A stretch of 13,652 nucleotides of DNA, taken from positions 1 to 13,652 of the forward strand of contig JAAVHU010000016.1 in NCBI GenBank assembly GCA_014799585.1. The letters run 5' to 3'. Every line of letters begins with the position of its first letter. Position 1 is the first letter of the stretch. The position numbers were made by a program, and so were the translations under genes. The notes beneath the pieces are model-generated. The model searched no databases. It was not told the DNA's origin and worked only from the letters and a program-made list of their open reading frames with translations. This DNA comes from Clostridiales bacterium. Lineage in GTDB: Bacteria > Bacillota > Clostridia > Oscillospirales > Acutalibacteraceae. Shown here piece by piece: positions 7,398 to 13,652 of this stretch.

Positions 7398-7412
7398 GTT
7401 GGAGGTAACATT

Positions 7413-8093
7413 ATGAAAATTTGCAGTAAGCTGTCAAAAACAGAATGTATGATATGGATTTCTTCTGTTGTTTTGATTATAGTTTCATTTTTGTTTGTTT
7501 CCCAAAAGGATTATTTAACACTGATTGCTTCTCTTATTGGGGCAACGGCTCTTATTTATGTTGCAAAGGGTGAACCGCTTGGGCAGATTTTAACTGTTGT
7601 TTTCAGTGCTTTTTATTCCGTTATATCTTTGAAATTTCATTATTACGGCGAAATGATAACCTATCTTGGAATGACTGCTCCCATAGCTTTAATGAGTGCG
7701 GTTTCGTGGCTAAAAAATCCGTATAAAAAGGGAGAGGCAGAGGTGAAAATATCAAGGCTTTCACGAAATAAAATAATTTTGATGATTGTTTTAACAGCTT
7801 TGGTTACCTTTTCTTTTTACTTCATTTTAAAATATTTTAATACGGCAAATCTGTTTATAAGCACGCTTTCAATCGCAACAAGCTTTTCGGCTTCCTGTTT
7901 AATGCTGTTCAGAAATCCGTATTATGCTGTTGCATATGCGTTAAATGATATTGTGCTGATTTTTCTTTGGGTGCTTGCTACCATTAATGATATAAGCTAT
8001 CTTCCGGTGATTGTTTGTTTCGTTATATTTTTCATCAATGATTTGTTTGGTTTTGTTAGTTGGCAAAAAAGAAAAAAGCAGCAGGAAATTTAA
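7413..8093 (+). CDS. PnuC-family vitamin/nucleoside transporter
   Basis: A 226-residue integral membrane protein with about seven hydrophobic segments. Family marks are PYYAVAYALNDIVLIFLW (169-186) and FFINDLFGFVSWQKR (206-220), the conserved asparagine/aspartate and tryptophan regions of PnuC transporters. Known members carry nicotinamide riboside (PnuC), riboflavin (PnuX), thiamine (PnuT) or nucleosides by facilitated diffusion; the substrate here is not determined by what I can see. ATG 7413 is chosen because GGAGG (7401-7405) lies seven bases upstream; a longer frame from 7356 would translate through the leader terminator. The leader upstream implies control by a small molecule or another attenuation signal. 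The last codons and stop lie inside a terminator hairpin shared with hemW. Confidence 0.85.
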   Translation: MKICSKLSKTECMIWISSVVLIIVSFLFVSQKDYLTLIASLIGATALIYVAKGEPLGQILTVVFSAFYSVISLKFHYYGEMITYLGMTAPIALMSAVSWLKNPYKKGEAEVKISRLSRNKIILMIVLTALVTFSFYFILKYFNTANLFISTLSIATSFSASCLMLFRNPYYAVAYALNDIVLIFLWVLATINDISYLPVIVCFVIFFINDLFGFVSWQKRKKQQEI

Positions 8094-8110
8094 TATTCCT
8101 ACTGCTTTTT
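8073..8110. terminator. Bidirectional terminator between pnuC and hemW
   Basis: AAAAAGCAG (8073-8081) pairs with CTGCTTTTT (8102-8110) and AGGAA (8083-8087) with TTCCT (8096-8100), interrupted by one C-A mismatch. It gives a U-tract on both strands. The hairpin is inside the coding ends: the pnuC stop codon is in the loop and the hemW stop overlaps the 3' arm, so both converging genes share one terminator. Confidence 0.8.
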
Positions 8111-9146
8111 AAATCAATTCTGAAATGATTGTGTTTGAAACTAAAAAGCCTTTTGGGGTGAATGAAATGTTTTCGCCGTTTTCTTTCATATAGCCTGCTT
8201 TGATATACGGCGTTAAATCCCTTTTAATAAGGGATTTTTTTATGCCCTTTGATAATCTTAAACCAAGCATAATCTGCTCATCCTCGCCACCTCCTGCACC
8301 GTCATCAATGATATGGAAGCCTTCATCATAATAAAAGCGTCTGCCGTTCCAAAAGCTGTGTGCAGATTTGCCGATGCCAAGATAGGGGATAAGTTCCCAA
8401 TATTTCGTGTTATGCCTGCTTTCAAAATTCGGCTTTGCAAAGTTGCTTACTTCGTATTGATGAAAGCCCATATCAGAAAGTGCGTCAACAGTTTTTAAAT
8501 ACATATCTGAAACACTGTCCTCATCAGGCAAATCAAGTTTGTTCTGCAATTTATAAAACGGTGTGTTCTCCTCGATTTTAAGCATATATGCTGAAATGTG
8601 GGTAACATCCATTTCTTTTATAAAATCAAATGTTTCGTTCAATCCGTCAAAGGTCTGCTTCGGTGTGCCTATCATCAAATCAAGGCTGATGTTTGTTATG
8701 CCTGCGTTTCTTGCATCAAAAATGGCTTTTGCAACATCTTCCTTACCTGCTGTTCTGCCAAGAGCAAGCCTCTCGTTTTTAACAGCACTCTGCATACCAA
8801 GTGAAATTCTGTTTATCCCAAACTCAGCATATCGTTTAAAATCTTCTGAAAGATTTTTACTTGGATTGCATTCAATGGTGATTTCTGAATGATTATCAAT
8901 TTTAAATACTTTTCTTGCTGAATGAAGAATATTGCTGATTAACTGAGGTTCTAATATACTTGGTGTACCTCCGCCGAAATAAACAGTATCAAATTCAGCA
9001 CCCCTGTATTTTTCAAATTCTTCAATTACCTGTTTTGCATATTTTTCTGCAAGCTCTTTTTCATACTTAACAGAATAAAAATCACAATAAGGGCATTTGT
9101 TTCTGCAAAAAGGAATGTGAATATATAAACCTGCTTTTTTGTTCAT
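8109..9146 (-). CDS. hemW: HemW-type radical SAM protein (heme chaperone family)
   Basis: Radical SAM protein with HIPFCRNKCPYCDF at 10-23: Cys14, Cys18 and Cys21 form the CxxxCxxC iron-sulfur cluster motif. GGGTPS at 58-63 binds SAM. HNTKYW at 245-250 is the HNxxYW motif that marks HemW, and LGIGKSAHSF at 256-265 follows it. HemW proteins bind heme and deliver it to membrane enzymes; they are often misnamed as coproporphyrinogen III oxidase HemN. At 345 residues it is about 30 shorter than common HemW. The loss is between residues 270 and 291, where a glycine-rich stretch (DDGAGGGEDE) replaces a longer segment; the reading frame is intact. It starts 24 bases after typA with an AGGGA site, so the two are cotranscribed. 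Confidence 0.92.
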   Translation of the reverse strand: MNKKAGLYIHIPFCRNKCPYCDFYSVKYEKELAEKYAKQVIEEFEKYRGAEFDTVYFGGGTPSILEPQLISNILHSARKVFKIDNHSEITIECNPSKNLSEDFKRYAEFGINRISLGMQSAVKNERLALGRTAGKEDVAKAIFDARNAGITNISLDLMIGTPKQTFDGLNETFDFIKEMDVTHISAYMLKIEENTPFYKLQNKLDLPDEDSVSDMYLKTVDALSDMGFHQYEVSNFAKPNFESRHNTKYWELIPYLGIGKSAHSFWNGRRFYYDEGFHIIDDGAGGGEDEQIMLGLRLSKGIKKSLIKRDLTPYIKAGYMKENGENISFTPKGFLVSNTIISELI

Positions 9147-9170
9147 ATAATCACATCCCTTAAAATTTAA

Positions 9171-10997
9171 TTATTTCTTTCTGCTTTCAGCTTTAAGACG
9201 AAGCTGTTTATCAAGAATTGTTTTGCGAAGTCTGATTGACTTCGGAGTAACCTCAAGAAGCTCGTCATCAGCAAGGAATTCCATACTTTGTTCAAGTGAA
9301 AGTGTAGTTGGAGGAACAAGCTTCAATGCTTCGTCAGAACCGCTTGCACGGGTATTTGTAACGTGCTTTTTCTTGCATACATTACAGATAATATCTTCGT
9401 TTTTAGCACATTCGCCAACAATCATACCTTCGTATACATCAACACCCGGACCAACGAAAAGCTTACCTCTGTCCTGTGTATTCCAAAGACCATAGCCTGT
9501 TGTTGTGCCTGTTTCGTGAACAACGATTGAACCTCTTGTTCTTGTTGCGATATCGCCTGAGAATGGTTCATATCCGCTGAAAAGCTGGTTCATAATACCG
9601 TTGCCGTTTGTATCTGTTAAAAATTCACTTCTGTAACCGATAAGACCTCTTGAAGGAATTTTGATTTCAAGATGTGTCATACCTGTTGTGCGTGTGTCCA
9701 TAACAACAATTTCACCCTTGCGTGAGCAGAGCTTTTCAACAACAGCACCAACATATTCTTCAGGAACTTCAATAATTGCAAGTTCAACAGGCTCAAGCGT
9801 CTGACCTGTTTTTTCGTCCTTTTTCATAATAACCTGCGGGCGTGATACCTGAAATTCATAGTTTTCACGGCGCATGGTTTCAATAAGAATGGAAAGGTGA
9901 AGTTCGCCACGTCCGCTGACTTTGAAGGTGTCCATAGAATCGGTTTCTTCAACGCGCATGGAAACGTTGGTTTCAACCTCTTTGAAAAGACGTTCACGAA
10001 TGTTACGGCTTGTTACATATTTACCTTCTTTGCCTGCAAACGGTGAATCGTTGACGATAAAGTTCATACTGATTGTAGGTTCGTCTATTTTAACGAAAGG
10101 AAGCTGTTCAACACAATCAGGGTCACAAGCTGTTTCGCCGATGTTCAAATCAGGGATACCTGCAACGCAGATTAAATCACCAACAGTTGCTTCTGTGCAA
10201 GGCACTCTCTTAAGTCCCTCAAACTGATAAAGTTTTGATATTCTGATGTTTTCACGGCTTTCGTCCTGCTTGCATAAAACATAAGGTGCGTTAGCTTTAA
10301 CAGTGCCTCTTTCAACACGTCCAACACCGATTCTGCCAACATAATCATCATATTCAAGTGATGAGAAAAGAATTTGGGCAGGACCGTCAGGATCACCCTC
10401 AGGTGATGGGATATGGTCTAAAATAGCATCAAGCAGAGGTCTCATATCTCCGTCACGAACGGATGAATCAAGGCTTGCGTATCCGTCTCTTGCAGATGCG
10501 TAAACAACAGGGAATTCAATCTGATCATCATCTGCACCAAGCTCAATGAAAAGGTCGAGCACTTCGTCTATAACCTCGTCAGGTCTTGCACCGTCACGGT
10601 CTATTTTGTTGATAACAACAAGTGGTGTTTTATGTAAGCCAAGTGCCTTTTTAAGCACGAAGCGTGTTTGCGGCATACAGCCCTCAAATGCGTCAACAAG
10701 AAGAAGAACGCCGTCAACCATTGTTAAAATACGCTCAACCTCGCCGCCGAAATCAGCATGTCCGGGAGTATCAACAATATTAATTTTAGTATCTTTATAA
10801 TGAATTGCTGTGTTTTTGGAAAGGATTGTAATTCCGCGTTCCTTTTCAAGATCGTTGCTGTCCATTACACGCTCGTCCACTGCTTCATTTTCACGGAATG
10901 TTCCGCTCTGGCGAAGTAATTCGTCTACAAGCGTGGTTTTGCCGTGGTCAACGTGGGCAATAATTGCTATATTTTTAATGTTTTGTCTTGTACTCAA
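9171..10997 (-). CDS. typA: Ribosome-binding GTPase TypA/BipA
   Basis: Translational GTPase that acts on the ribosome in assembly, stress and cold adaptation. With the start at TTG 10997 it has 608 residues, matching the roughly 607 of E. coli TypA, and begins [19 protein letters not shown] as relatives do. An AAGGTGA site lies five bases upstream; the alternative TTG at 11012 has no site in front of it. G1 AHVDHGKTT is at 14-22, G2 RGITI at 54-58, G3 DTPGH at 76-80 and G4 NKID at 130-133. The C-terminal domain with [19 protein letters not shown] is specific to TypA and separates it from LepA and EF-G. It is first in an operon with hemW; its own promoter and a 5'-end hairpin lie upstream. Confidence 0.95.
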   Translation of the reverse strand: MSTRQNIKNIAIIAHVDHGKTTLVDELLRQSGTFRENEAVDERVMDSNDLEKERGITILSKNTAIHYKDTKINIVDTPGHADFGGEVERILTMVDGVLLLVDAFEGCMPQTRFVLKKALGLHKTPLVVINKIDRDGARPDEVIDEVLDLFIELGADDDQIEFPVVYASARDGYASLDSSVRDGDMRPLLDAILDHIPSPEGDPDGPAQILFSSLEYDDYVGRIGVGRVERGTVKANAPYVLCKQDESRENIRISKLYQFEGLKRVPCTEATVGDLICVAGIPDLNIGETACDPDCVEQLPFVKIDEPTISMNFIVNDSPFAGKEGKYVTSRNIRERLFKEVETNVSMRVEETDSMDTFKVSGRGELHLSILIETMRRENYEFQVSRPQVIMKKDEKTGQTLEPVELAIIEVPEEYVGAVVEKLCSRKGEIVVMDTRTTGMTHLEIKIPSRGLIGYRSEFLTDTNGNGIMNQLFSGYEPFSGDIATRTRGSIVVHETGTTTGYGLWNTQDRGKLFVGPGVDVYEGMIVGECAKNEDIICNVCKKKHVTNTRASGSDEALKLVPPTTLSLEQSMEFLADDELLEVTPKSIRLRKTILDKQLRLKAESRKK

Positions 10998-11020
10998 TTC
11001 AATCACCTTCAAATAATACT

Positions 11021-11052
11021 AGGCCGAAACAGTTTTTGTCCTGTTTCAGCCT
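11021..11052 (-). promoter_or_regulatory. Hairpin at the 5' end of the typA transcript
   Basis: On the minus strand AGGCTGAAACAG (11052-11041) pairs with CTGTTTCGGCCT (11032-11021) with one A-C mismatch and an eight-base loop. The predicted typA transcription start (about 11049) is inside the first arm, so the messenger would begin with this stem. A stem at the very 5' end often protects a messenger from decay. It could also serve as a poor terminator for the upstream minus-strand gene, but the following bases (AGTATTATTTG) are not a proper U-tract. Confidence 0.5.
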
Positions 11053-11055
11053 AAT

Positions 11056-11084
11056 ATTTTACCACTAACTATTGAACTTGGCAA
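11056..11084 (-). promoter_or_regulatory. Promoter of typA-hemW
   Basis: TTGCCA (11079-11084) and TAAAAT (11056-11061) are separated by 17 bases on the minus strand. The predicted transcription start is near 11049, about 50 bases before the TTG start codon of typA. Confidence 0.6.
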
Positions 11085-11097
11085 GTGCTTAATAGTT
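11067..11097. promoter_or_regulatory. Candidate operator: dyad centred on the typA -35 box
   Basis: AACTATT (11067-11073) and AATAGTT (11091-11097) are inverted repeats, with a second inner pair ACTT/AAGT around GGC. The centre (11082) falls within the -35 hexamer at 11079-11084. A terminator for the preceding gene is unlikely because no U-tract follows on the minus strand. Confidence 0.35.
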
Positions 11098-11118
11098 ATT
11101 TATTCCTATAGAATAAAA

Positions 11119-12024
11119 TTATTCGCTTAATTCAGCAGATGCCTTTGCCTTTTTCTTTTTTATGAAGATAATGATTCCTGCTGCTGCAATCAGTATAGAT
11201 GCGCCTGCCGAAGCAGTGGCAATAATGATTGGCTTGTTGTTTGGCTTTTCATCGGAAGTTGGACCGCCTATCTCTATTAACAAAGGGTCATCAACCTCAG
11301 AAGTTGCGGTATGTTTTTCGGCAATTTCTTTTAATTCTTCAAAACAATATAATGTGTCATCCGGATTATCGCAGTTAATAGTTTTGTTGTTTACAACACC
11401 TTCCAAAATATTAAATTGTATTTCGGAATTTTCTGTAATAAGAATTGCGGCAAAATGTATATTTTTGCTAAGATTAGCAGCAAAATGTATTTTAGAATAT
11501 TCAGTTTTACTGTTTTTTATAACGTTTTCAATATTTTGCTTATAATTAGGATTGTTGCTTTTATCATAAGCATAGCTTTGAACATGCCATTTTCCGATTA
11601 CATTTTCTTTGAGATATGCAATTTCTTCATTGCTGTATTCTTTGCTTAAATCATCCGTCGGTTCTGCACCTTTTGTAACGGTAGCATTAATATAATCATT
11701 GTTTAAATGAAAATACAGTCTGTAAAATCGTATGGAATTATTTATTAATGAATTTAATTCGTCAAGATTAAATTCGCTTTTTTCAAGCCAATCAGAGGCA
11801 TCATATATTTTTAATATCCCGTCATAATCAAGATTATCAAATGAAATTTTCTCTTGATTATCTTTAATAATAGCAGTGTTTAAATCATCTAATATTTTAT
11901 TTTCAATCGGCTTTATATCTTTTGCATCGTCATATAGATTAGAATAATTGCTTTGTGCAAAAGCAGGAATACAACTGCCGAATATAAATATTACTGATAT
12001 AATTATAACTAAAATTTTTTTCAT
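11119..12024 (-). CDS. Exported protein with C-terminal membrane anchor, function unknown
   Basis: I use ATG 12024 because AGGAGG sits nine bases upstream and the protein then begins with a clean signal peptide, MKKILVIIISVIFIFGSC to AFAQ (1-24). A longer frame from 12108 would overlap the previous gene. The 301-residue product has an acidic, mostly helical extracytoplasmic region (25-263), one transmembrane helix at about 265-288 and a KKKK tail, so it should sit in the membrane facing outwards. Cys18 in FGSC makes a lipoprotein possible, but AFA followed by Q is a better signal peptidase I site. IHFAA occurs twice (179-183 and 189-193), from a short local duplication. There is no LPXTG motif. 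It is 13 bases downstream of the protease gene and is probably its partner, substrate or regulator; I recognise no domain. Confidence 0.75.
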   Translation of the reverse strand: MKKILVIIISVIFIFGSCIPAFAQSNYSNLYDDAKDIKPIENKILDDLNTAIIKDNQEKISFDNLDYDGILKIYDASDWLEKSEFNLDELNSLINNSIRFYRLYFHLNNDYINATVTKGAEPTDDLSKEYSNEEIAYLKENVIGKWHVQSYAYDKSNNPNYKQNIENVIKNSKTEYSKIHFAANLSKNIHFAAILITENSEIQFNILEGVVNNKTINCDNPDDTLYCFEELKEIAEKHTATSEVDDPLLIEIGGPTSDEKPNNKPIIIATASAGASILIAAAGIIIFIKKKKAKASAELSE

Positions 12025-12037
12025 ATTAAAATCCCTC

Positions 12038-13291
12038 CTAGTAAGTAACCATATATATACATTTTCCATAACCTGTTTGCAATTGAACACCACCATGACA
12101 TAAATCATAATAATTATAAGATGCTGTTAATGTGTCTTCCCACGGATCAATTAAATAAACGGAACCGTTTTCTTTATTATATCCGGAACATACGACAGCA
12201 TGAGCGCCTTTTGAAGTCCATTTAACTGTTATTACAAATGGCTGATTGGCATCAATTTCTTTAACCACATTTTTATGAGAAAGATATCCTGAAACAACTG
12301 TTGGCGTTTTTGTGTTTCCCGATGCATATTGAATAGCTTCAGCAATTTCATAGGCATTACCACCTTCATTAATAATTCCTTTTTTTACATGTTTTACAAT
12401 ATCAGATTGCGTTACGGTTGAGTTATTTATAGTATATGCACCCACCATTAGAGAACTGGCTGCCCAGCACCAATTCGTTTTTTCCTGTTGTTTTCTAGTA
12501 AGTTTTATTTCTGTTCCATTTAACATTCCGTTGGATTTGAATGTGTAATAACGTGGCGGTTGATATAAATTAGCAGTTCTCATAACACCGTTTGTTTCAA
12601 AATAATACCAGTTATTGTTTATTTTTTTCCAGCCGATTTGCATAACTCCATTGTCATTTAAATAATATTCTTTGTCGTTAAGAGTTATCCAGCCGGTCTG
12701 CATTTTACCGCTGGTTTCAAAATAATACCAGCTTCCGCTGATTTTTTTCCAGCCAACCTGCATAGAGCCGTCTGTATTAAGATAAAATGTTCCGTTCCAT
12801 CTTTTCAGCCAGCCTGTGTGCATACGGCCATCTTCCAAAAGAAAGTATTCTTTTCCATTTACTTTAATCCATCCGGTTTCCATTACACCATTGCTGTTTA
12901 AATAATACCATTGTTCCTTATATAAAAGCCAACCTGTGTATCTCGCTCCGCTTGAGCTTAAATAATACCAGTCATTTTTCCAAATAACCCATTGAGAACT
13001 TCGCATCCAGCCATCATTATCAAAAAAATACCATTTGCCGTCTATGTATTCCCAATTATATTTTGTATAGGAACCATCTGCGTGCTTATACCACCATTTG
13101 CCGTTGCTTTCTTTTATCCATGTTCCCGATTTGCCGGTGGTAGCCAAAACTGAAATAGCGGTGTTGTTTGTAGGTTCGATTTGTGCATTGTCTTTGGCAA
13201 ATGCACTCTGCATAGGAAATGCAATAATTTCTAATGATAGTACAGAAGCTATCATGAATGCACAAATTATTTTAAATTTTTTTAATTTCAT
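12038..13291 (-). CDS. Secreted cell-wall-binding repeat protein with papain-like cysteine protease domain
   Basis: 417 residues: signal peptide (about 1-32), a short linker, ten 20-residue cell-wall/choline-binding type repeats (57-259, pattern GWxxxxxxWYYLxxxGxMxT) and a C-terminal protease domain (about 262-417). In the protease, Gln269 and Cys275 (QEKTNWCWAASS) have the six-residue spacing of the papain oxyanion glutamine and nucleophile; His364 (GAHAVVCSGY) and Asp382 (LIDPWED) complete a likely triad, as in the C39-like/AvrRpt2-like group. It should be exported, held on the wall by teichoic acid or glycan, and cleave an extracellular peptide. Start ATG 13291 has an AGGGG site seven bases upstream and its own promoter. 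The membrane-anchored gene follows after 13 bases. The target is unknown. Confidence 0.88.
   Translation of the reverse strand: MKLKKFKIICAFMIASVLSLEIIAFPMQSAFAKDNAQIEPTNNTAISVLATTGKSGTWIKESNGKWWYKHADGSYTKYNWEYIDGKWYFFDNDGWMRSSQWVIWKNDWYYLSSSGARYTGWLLYKEQWYYLNSNGVMETGWIKVNGKEYFLLEDGRMHTGWLKRWNGTFYLNTDGSMQVGWKKISGSWYYFETSGKMQTGWITLNDKEYYLNDNGVMQIGWKKINNNWYYFETNGVMRTANLYQPPRYYTFKSNGMLNGTEIKLTRKQQEKTNWCWAASSLMVGAYTINNSTVTQSDIVKHVKKGIINEGGNAYEIAEAIQYASGNTKTPTVVSGYLSHKNVVKEIDANQPFVITVKWTSKGAHAVVCSGYNKENGSVYLIDPWEDTLTASYNYYDLCHGGVQLQTGYGKCIYMVTY
12515..13123 (-). repeat. Ten tandem 60-bp units encoding cell-wall-binding repeats
   Basis: The units are 20 codons each; the six central ones (residues 120-239) keep exact length. 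There is also a 120-bp higher period: GTTTCAAAATAATACCAG occurs at 12594-12611 and again, identical, at 12714-12731. Odd and even units therefore form pairs, suggesting growth by duplication of two-unit blocks and a site prone to length change. Confidence 0.85.
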
Positions 13292-13329
13292 AAAATAACC
13301 CCTTTTTTATTTGTAAAAAATCTCAGCTT

Positions 13330-13347
13330 TTAATCTAAATAAACCAT
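13330..13347 (-). CDS. Possible five-codon leader peptide upstream of the protease gene
   Basis: In the 5' leader of the protease transcript, ATG GTT TAT TTA GAT TAA (product MVYLD) follows an AGGAG site at 13357-13361 by nine bases. It lies between the predicted promoter and the protease start. It may be chance; if translated it could couple translation of the leader to expression of the surface cassette. Confidence 0.2.
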   Translation of the reverse strand: MVYLD

Positions 13348-13395
13348 TGGAAACATCTCCTAATTATGTTATTCAATCATATAGTATCTCATTCG

Positions 13396-13423
13396 ATTAT
13401 AAGGTAACACATTTCTTTGTGAA
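13396..13423 (-). promoter_or_regulatory. Promoter of the surface protease cassette
   Basis: TTCACA (13418-13423) and a perfect TATAAT (13396-13401) are 16 bases apart on the minus strand. The predicted transcript would carry a leader of almost 100 bases before the ATG at 13291. Confidence 0.55.
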
Positions 13424-13438
13424 TTATCAATATTAATT

Positions 13439-13475
13439 TTGCACAAAATATGATGATTTTATTGAATGTGTGCAA
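13439..13475. promoter_or_regulatory. Inverted repeat upstream of the protease promoter
   Basis: TTGCACA (13439-13445) and TGTGCAA (13469-13475) are perfect 7-base inverted repeats, 23 bases apart, in the gap between the glnS terminator and the -35 box. Spacing would place both half sites on about the same face of the helix (30 bases centre to centre), as for a looping or dimeric regulator. Binding is not shown. Confidence 0.25.
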
Positions 13476-13480
13476 TTTAG

Positions 13481-13519
13481 TAAAAAATAAAGGAGCGAAA
13501 TGCTTTCGCTCCTTTATTT
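13481..13519 (-). terminator. Terminator of glnS
   Basis: AAAGGAGCGAAA (13489-13500) pairs perfectly with TTTCGCTCCTTT (13504-13515) around a three-base TGC loop, and flanking A/T pairs extend the stem to 16. On the minus strand it is followed by ATTTTTTA. Confidence 0.9.
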
Positions 13520-13532
13520 ATATCATATTTTA

Positions 13533-13652
13533 TTATTTTTTAGTATTAAAGCTGTCTCTAAGCGGAACTGTGCGGTTAAACACAAGATTGCCATCCGTAG
13601 TATCTGTGTCAACGCAGAAATATCCGTTTCGCATAAACTGGAATCTGTCTCC
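13533..13652 (-). CDS. glnS: Glutaminyl-tRNA synthetase, C-terminal end (partial)
   Basis: The last 39 codons of a gene entering from the right edge. The peptide contains [13 protein letters not shown] and [12 protein letters not shown], closely matching the C-terminus of GlnRS (in E. coli the corresponding tract ends GYFCLD...VFNRTVGLRD). GlnRS charges tRNA-Gln directly. The gene ends at TAA 13533-13535 and is followed by a strong terminator. Only the anticodon-binding beta-barrel end is present, so nothing can be said about the catalytic part. Confidence 0.9.
   Translation of the reverse strand, partial: GDRFQFMRNGYFCVDTDTTDGNLVFNRTVPLRDSFNTKK

Noticed and set aside
7356..7412. A 19-residue N-terminal extension of the PnuC-family protein
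   Set aside because: It would translate through the terminator stem and ribosome binding site; ATG 7413 has GGAGG seven bases upstream.
11101..11115. TATTC-CTATA-GAATA as terminator of the membrane-anchored protein gene
   Set aside because: Five A/T-rich pairs and no T-run; too weak to support.
11971..11973. Lipobox cysteine (Cys18) making the anchored protein a lipoprotein
   Set aside because: FGSC is a poor lipobox and a better signal peptidase I site (AFA before Gln24) follows; the protein already has a C-terminal anchor. Not excluded.
12025..12108. A 28-residue N-terminal extension of the membrane-anchored protein
   Set aside because: It overlaps the end of the protease gene and would bury a clear signal peptide; ATG 12024 has AGGAGG upstream.
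12515..13123. CRISPR-like or mobile repeat array
   Set aside because: The 60-bp periodicity is fully explained by 20-residue cell-wall-binding protein repeats in an open frame.

Overview
The window is AT-rich DNA with short intergenic gaps, canonical TTGACA/TATAAT-type promoters, AGGAGG-type ribosome binding sites, some TTG starts and many intrinsic terminators. Together with the gene families present (TypA, HemW, PnuC-type transporter, 20-residue cell-wall-binding repeats, small malic enzyme) this points to a low-GC Gram-positive, most likely an anaerobic, possibly gut-associated member of the Clostridia. This placement is inference; there is no rRNA in the window.

Layout. 1-2002 (minus strand): the start of an ABC-2 polysaccharide/teichoic-acid-type export permease (cut by the window edge, with its own promoter), preceded by an aroE-aroK shikimate pair that overlaps by one base. 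2084-7258 (plus strand): acpP with its promoter; a terminator; then a glycerol kinase / Ldh_2-family malate-type dehydrogenase / malic enzyme / transglutaminase-like run with no terminator between members. 7259-8093 (plus): a structured leader of two hairpins plus a strong intrinsic terminator in front of a PnuC-family transporter. A two-way terminator at 8073-8110 separates it from the minus-strand pair typA-hemW (10997-8109). 11119-13291 (minus): a two-gene surface cassette, a secreted protein with ten cell-wall-binding repeats and a papain-like protease domain, followed 13 bases later by a signal-peptide protein with a C-terminal membrane anchor. 13481-13652 (minus): the last 39 codons of glnS and its terminator.

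How the genes work together. The dehydrogenase and malic enzyme could interconvert oxaloacetate, malate and pyruvate (the 'malate shunt' described in Clostridium thermocellum); glycerol kinase feeds glycerol 3-phosphate. The surface cassette looks like an exported enzyme and a membrane partner. Three start sites differ from the longest open frame: glpK (TTG 2524), pnuC (ATG 7413) and typA (TTG 10997), each fixed by a ribosome binding site and, for glpK and pnuC, by a promoter or terminator lying inside the longer frame.

The most interesting regions are the pnuC leader RNA (7269-7397), the protease/anchor surface cassette, and two promoters (glpK and typA) with the same design: an inverted repeat on the -35 box and a hairpin beginning at the predicted transcription start.
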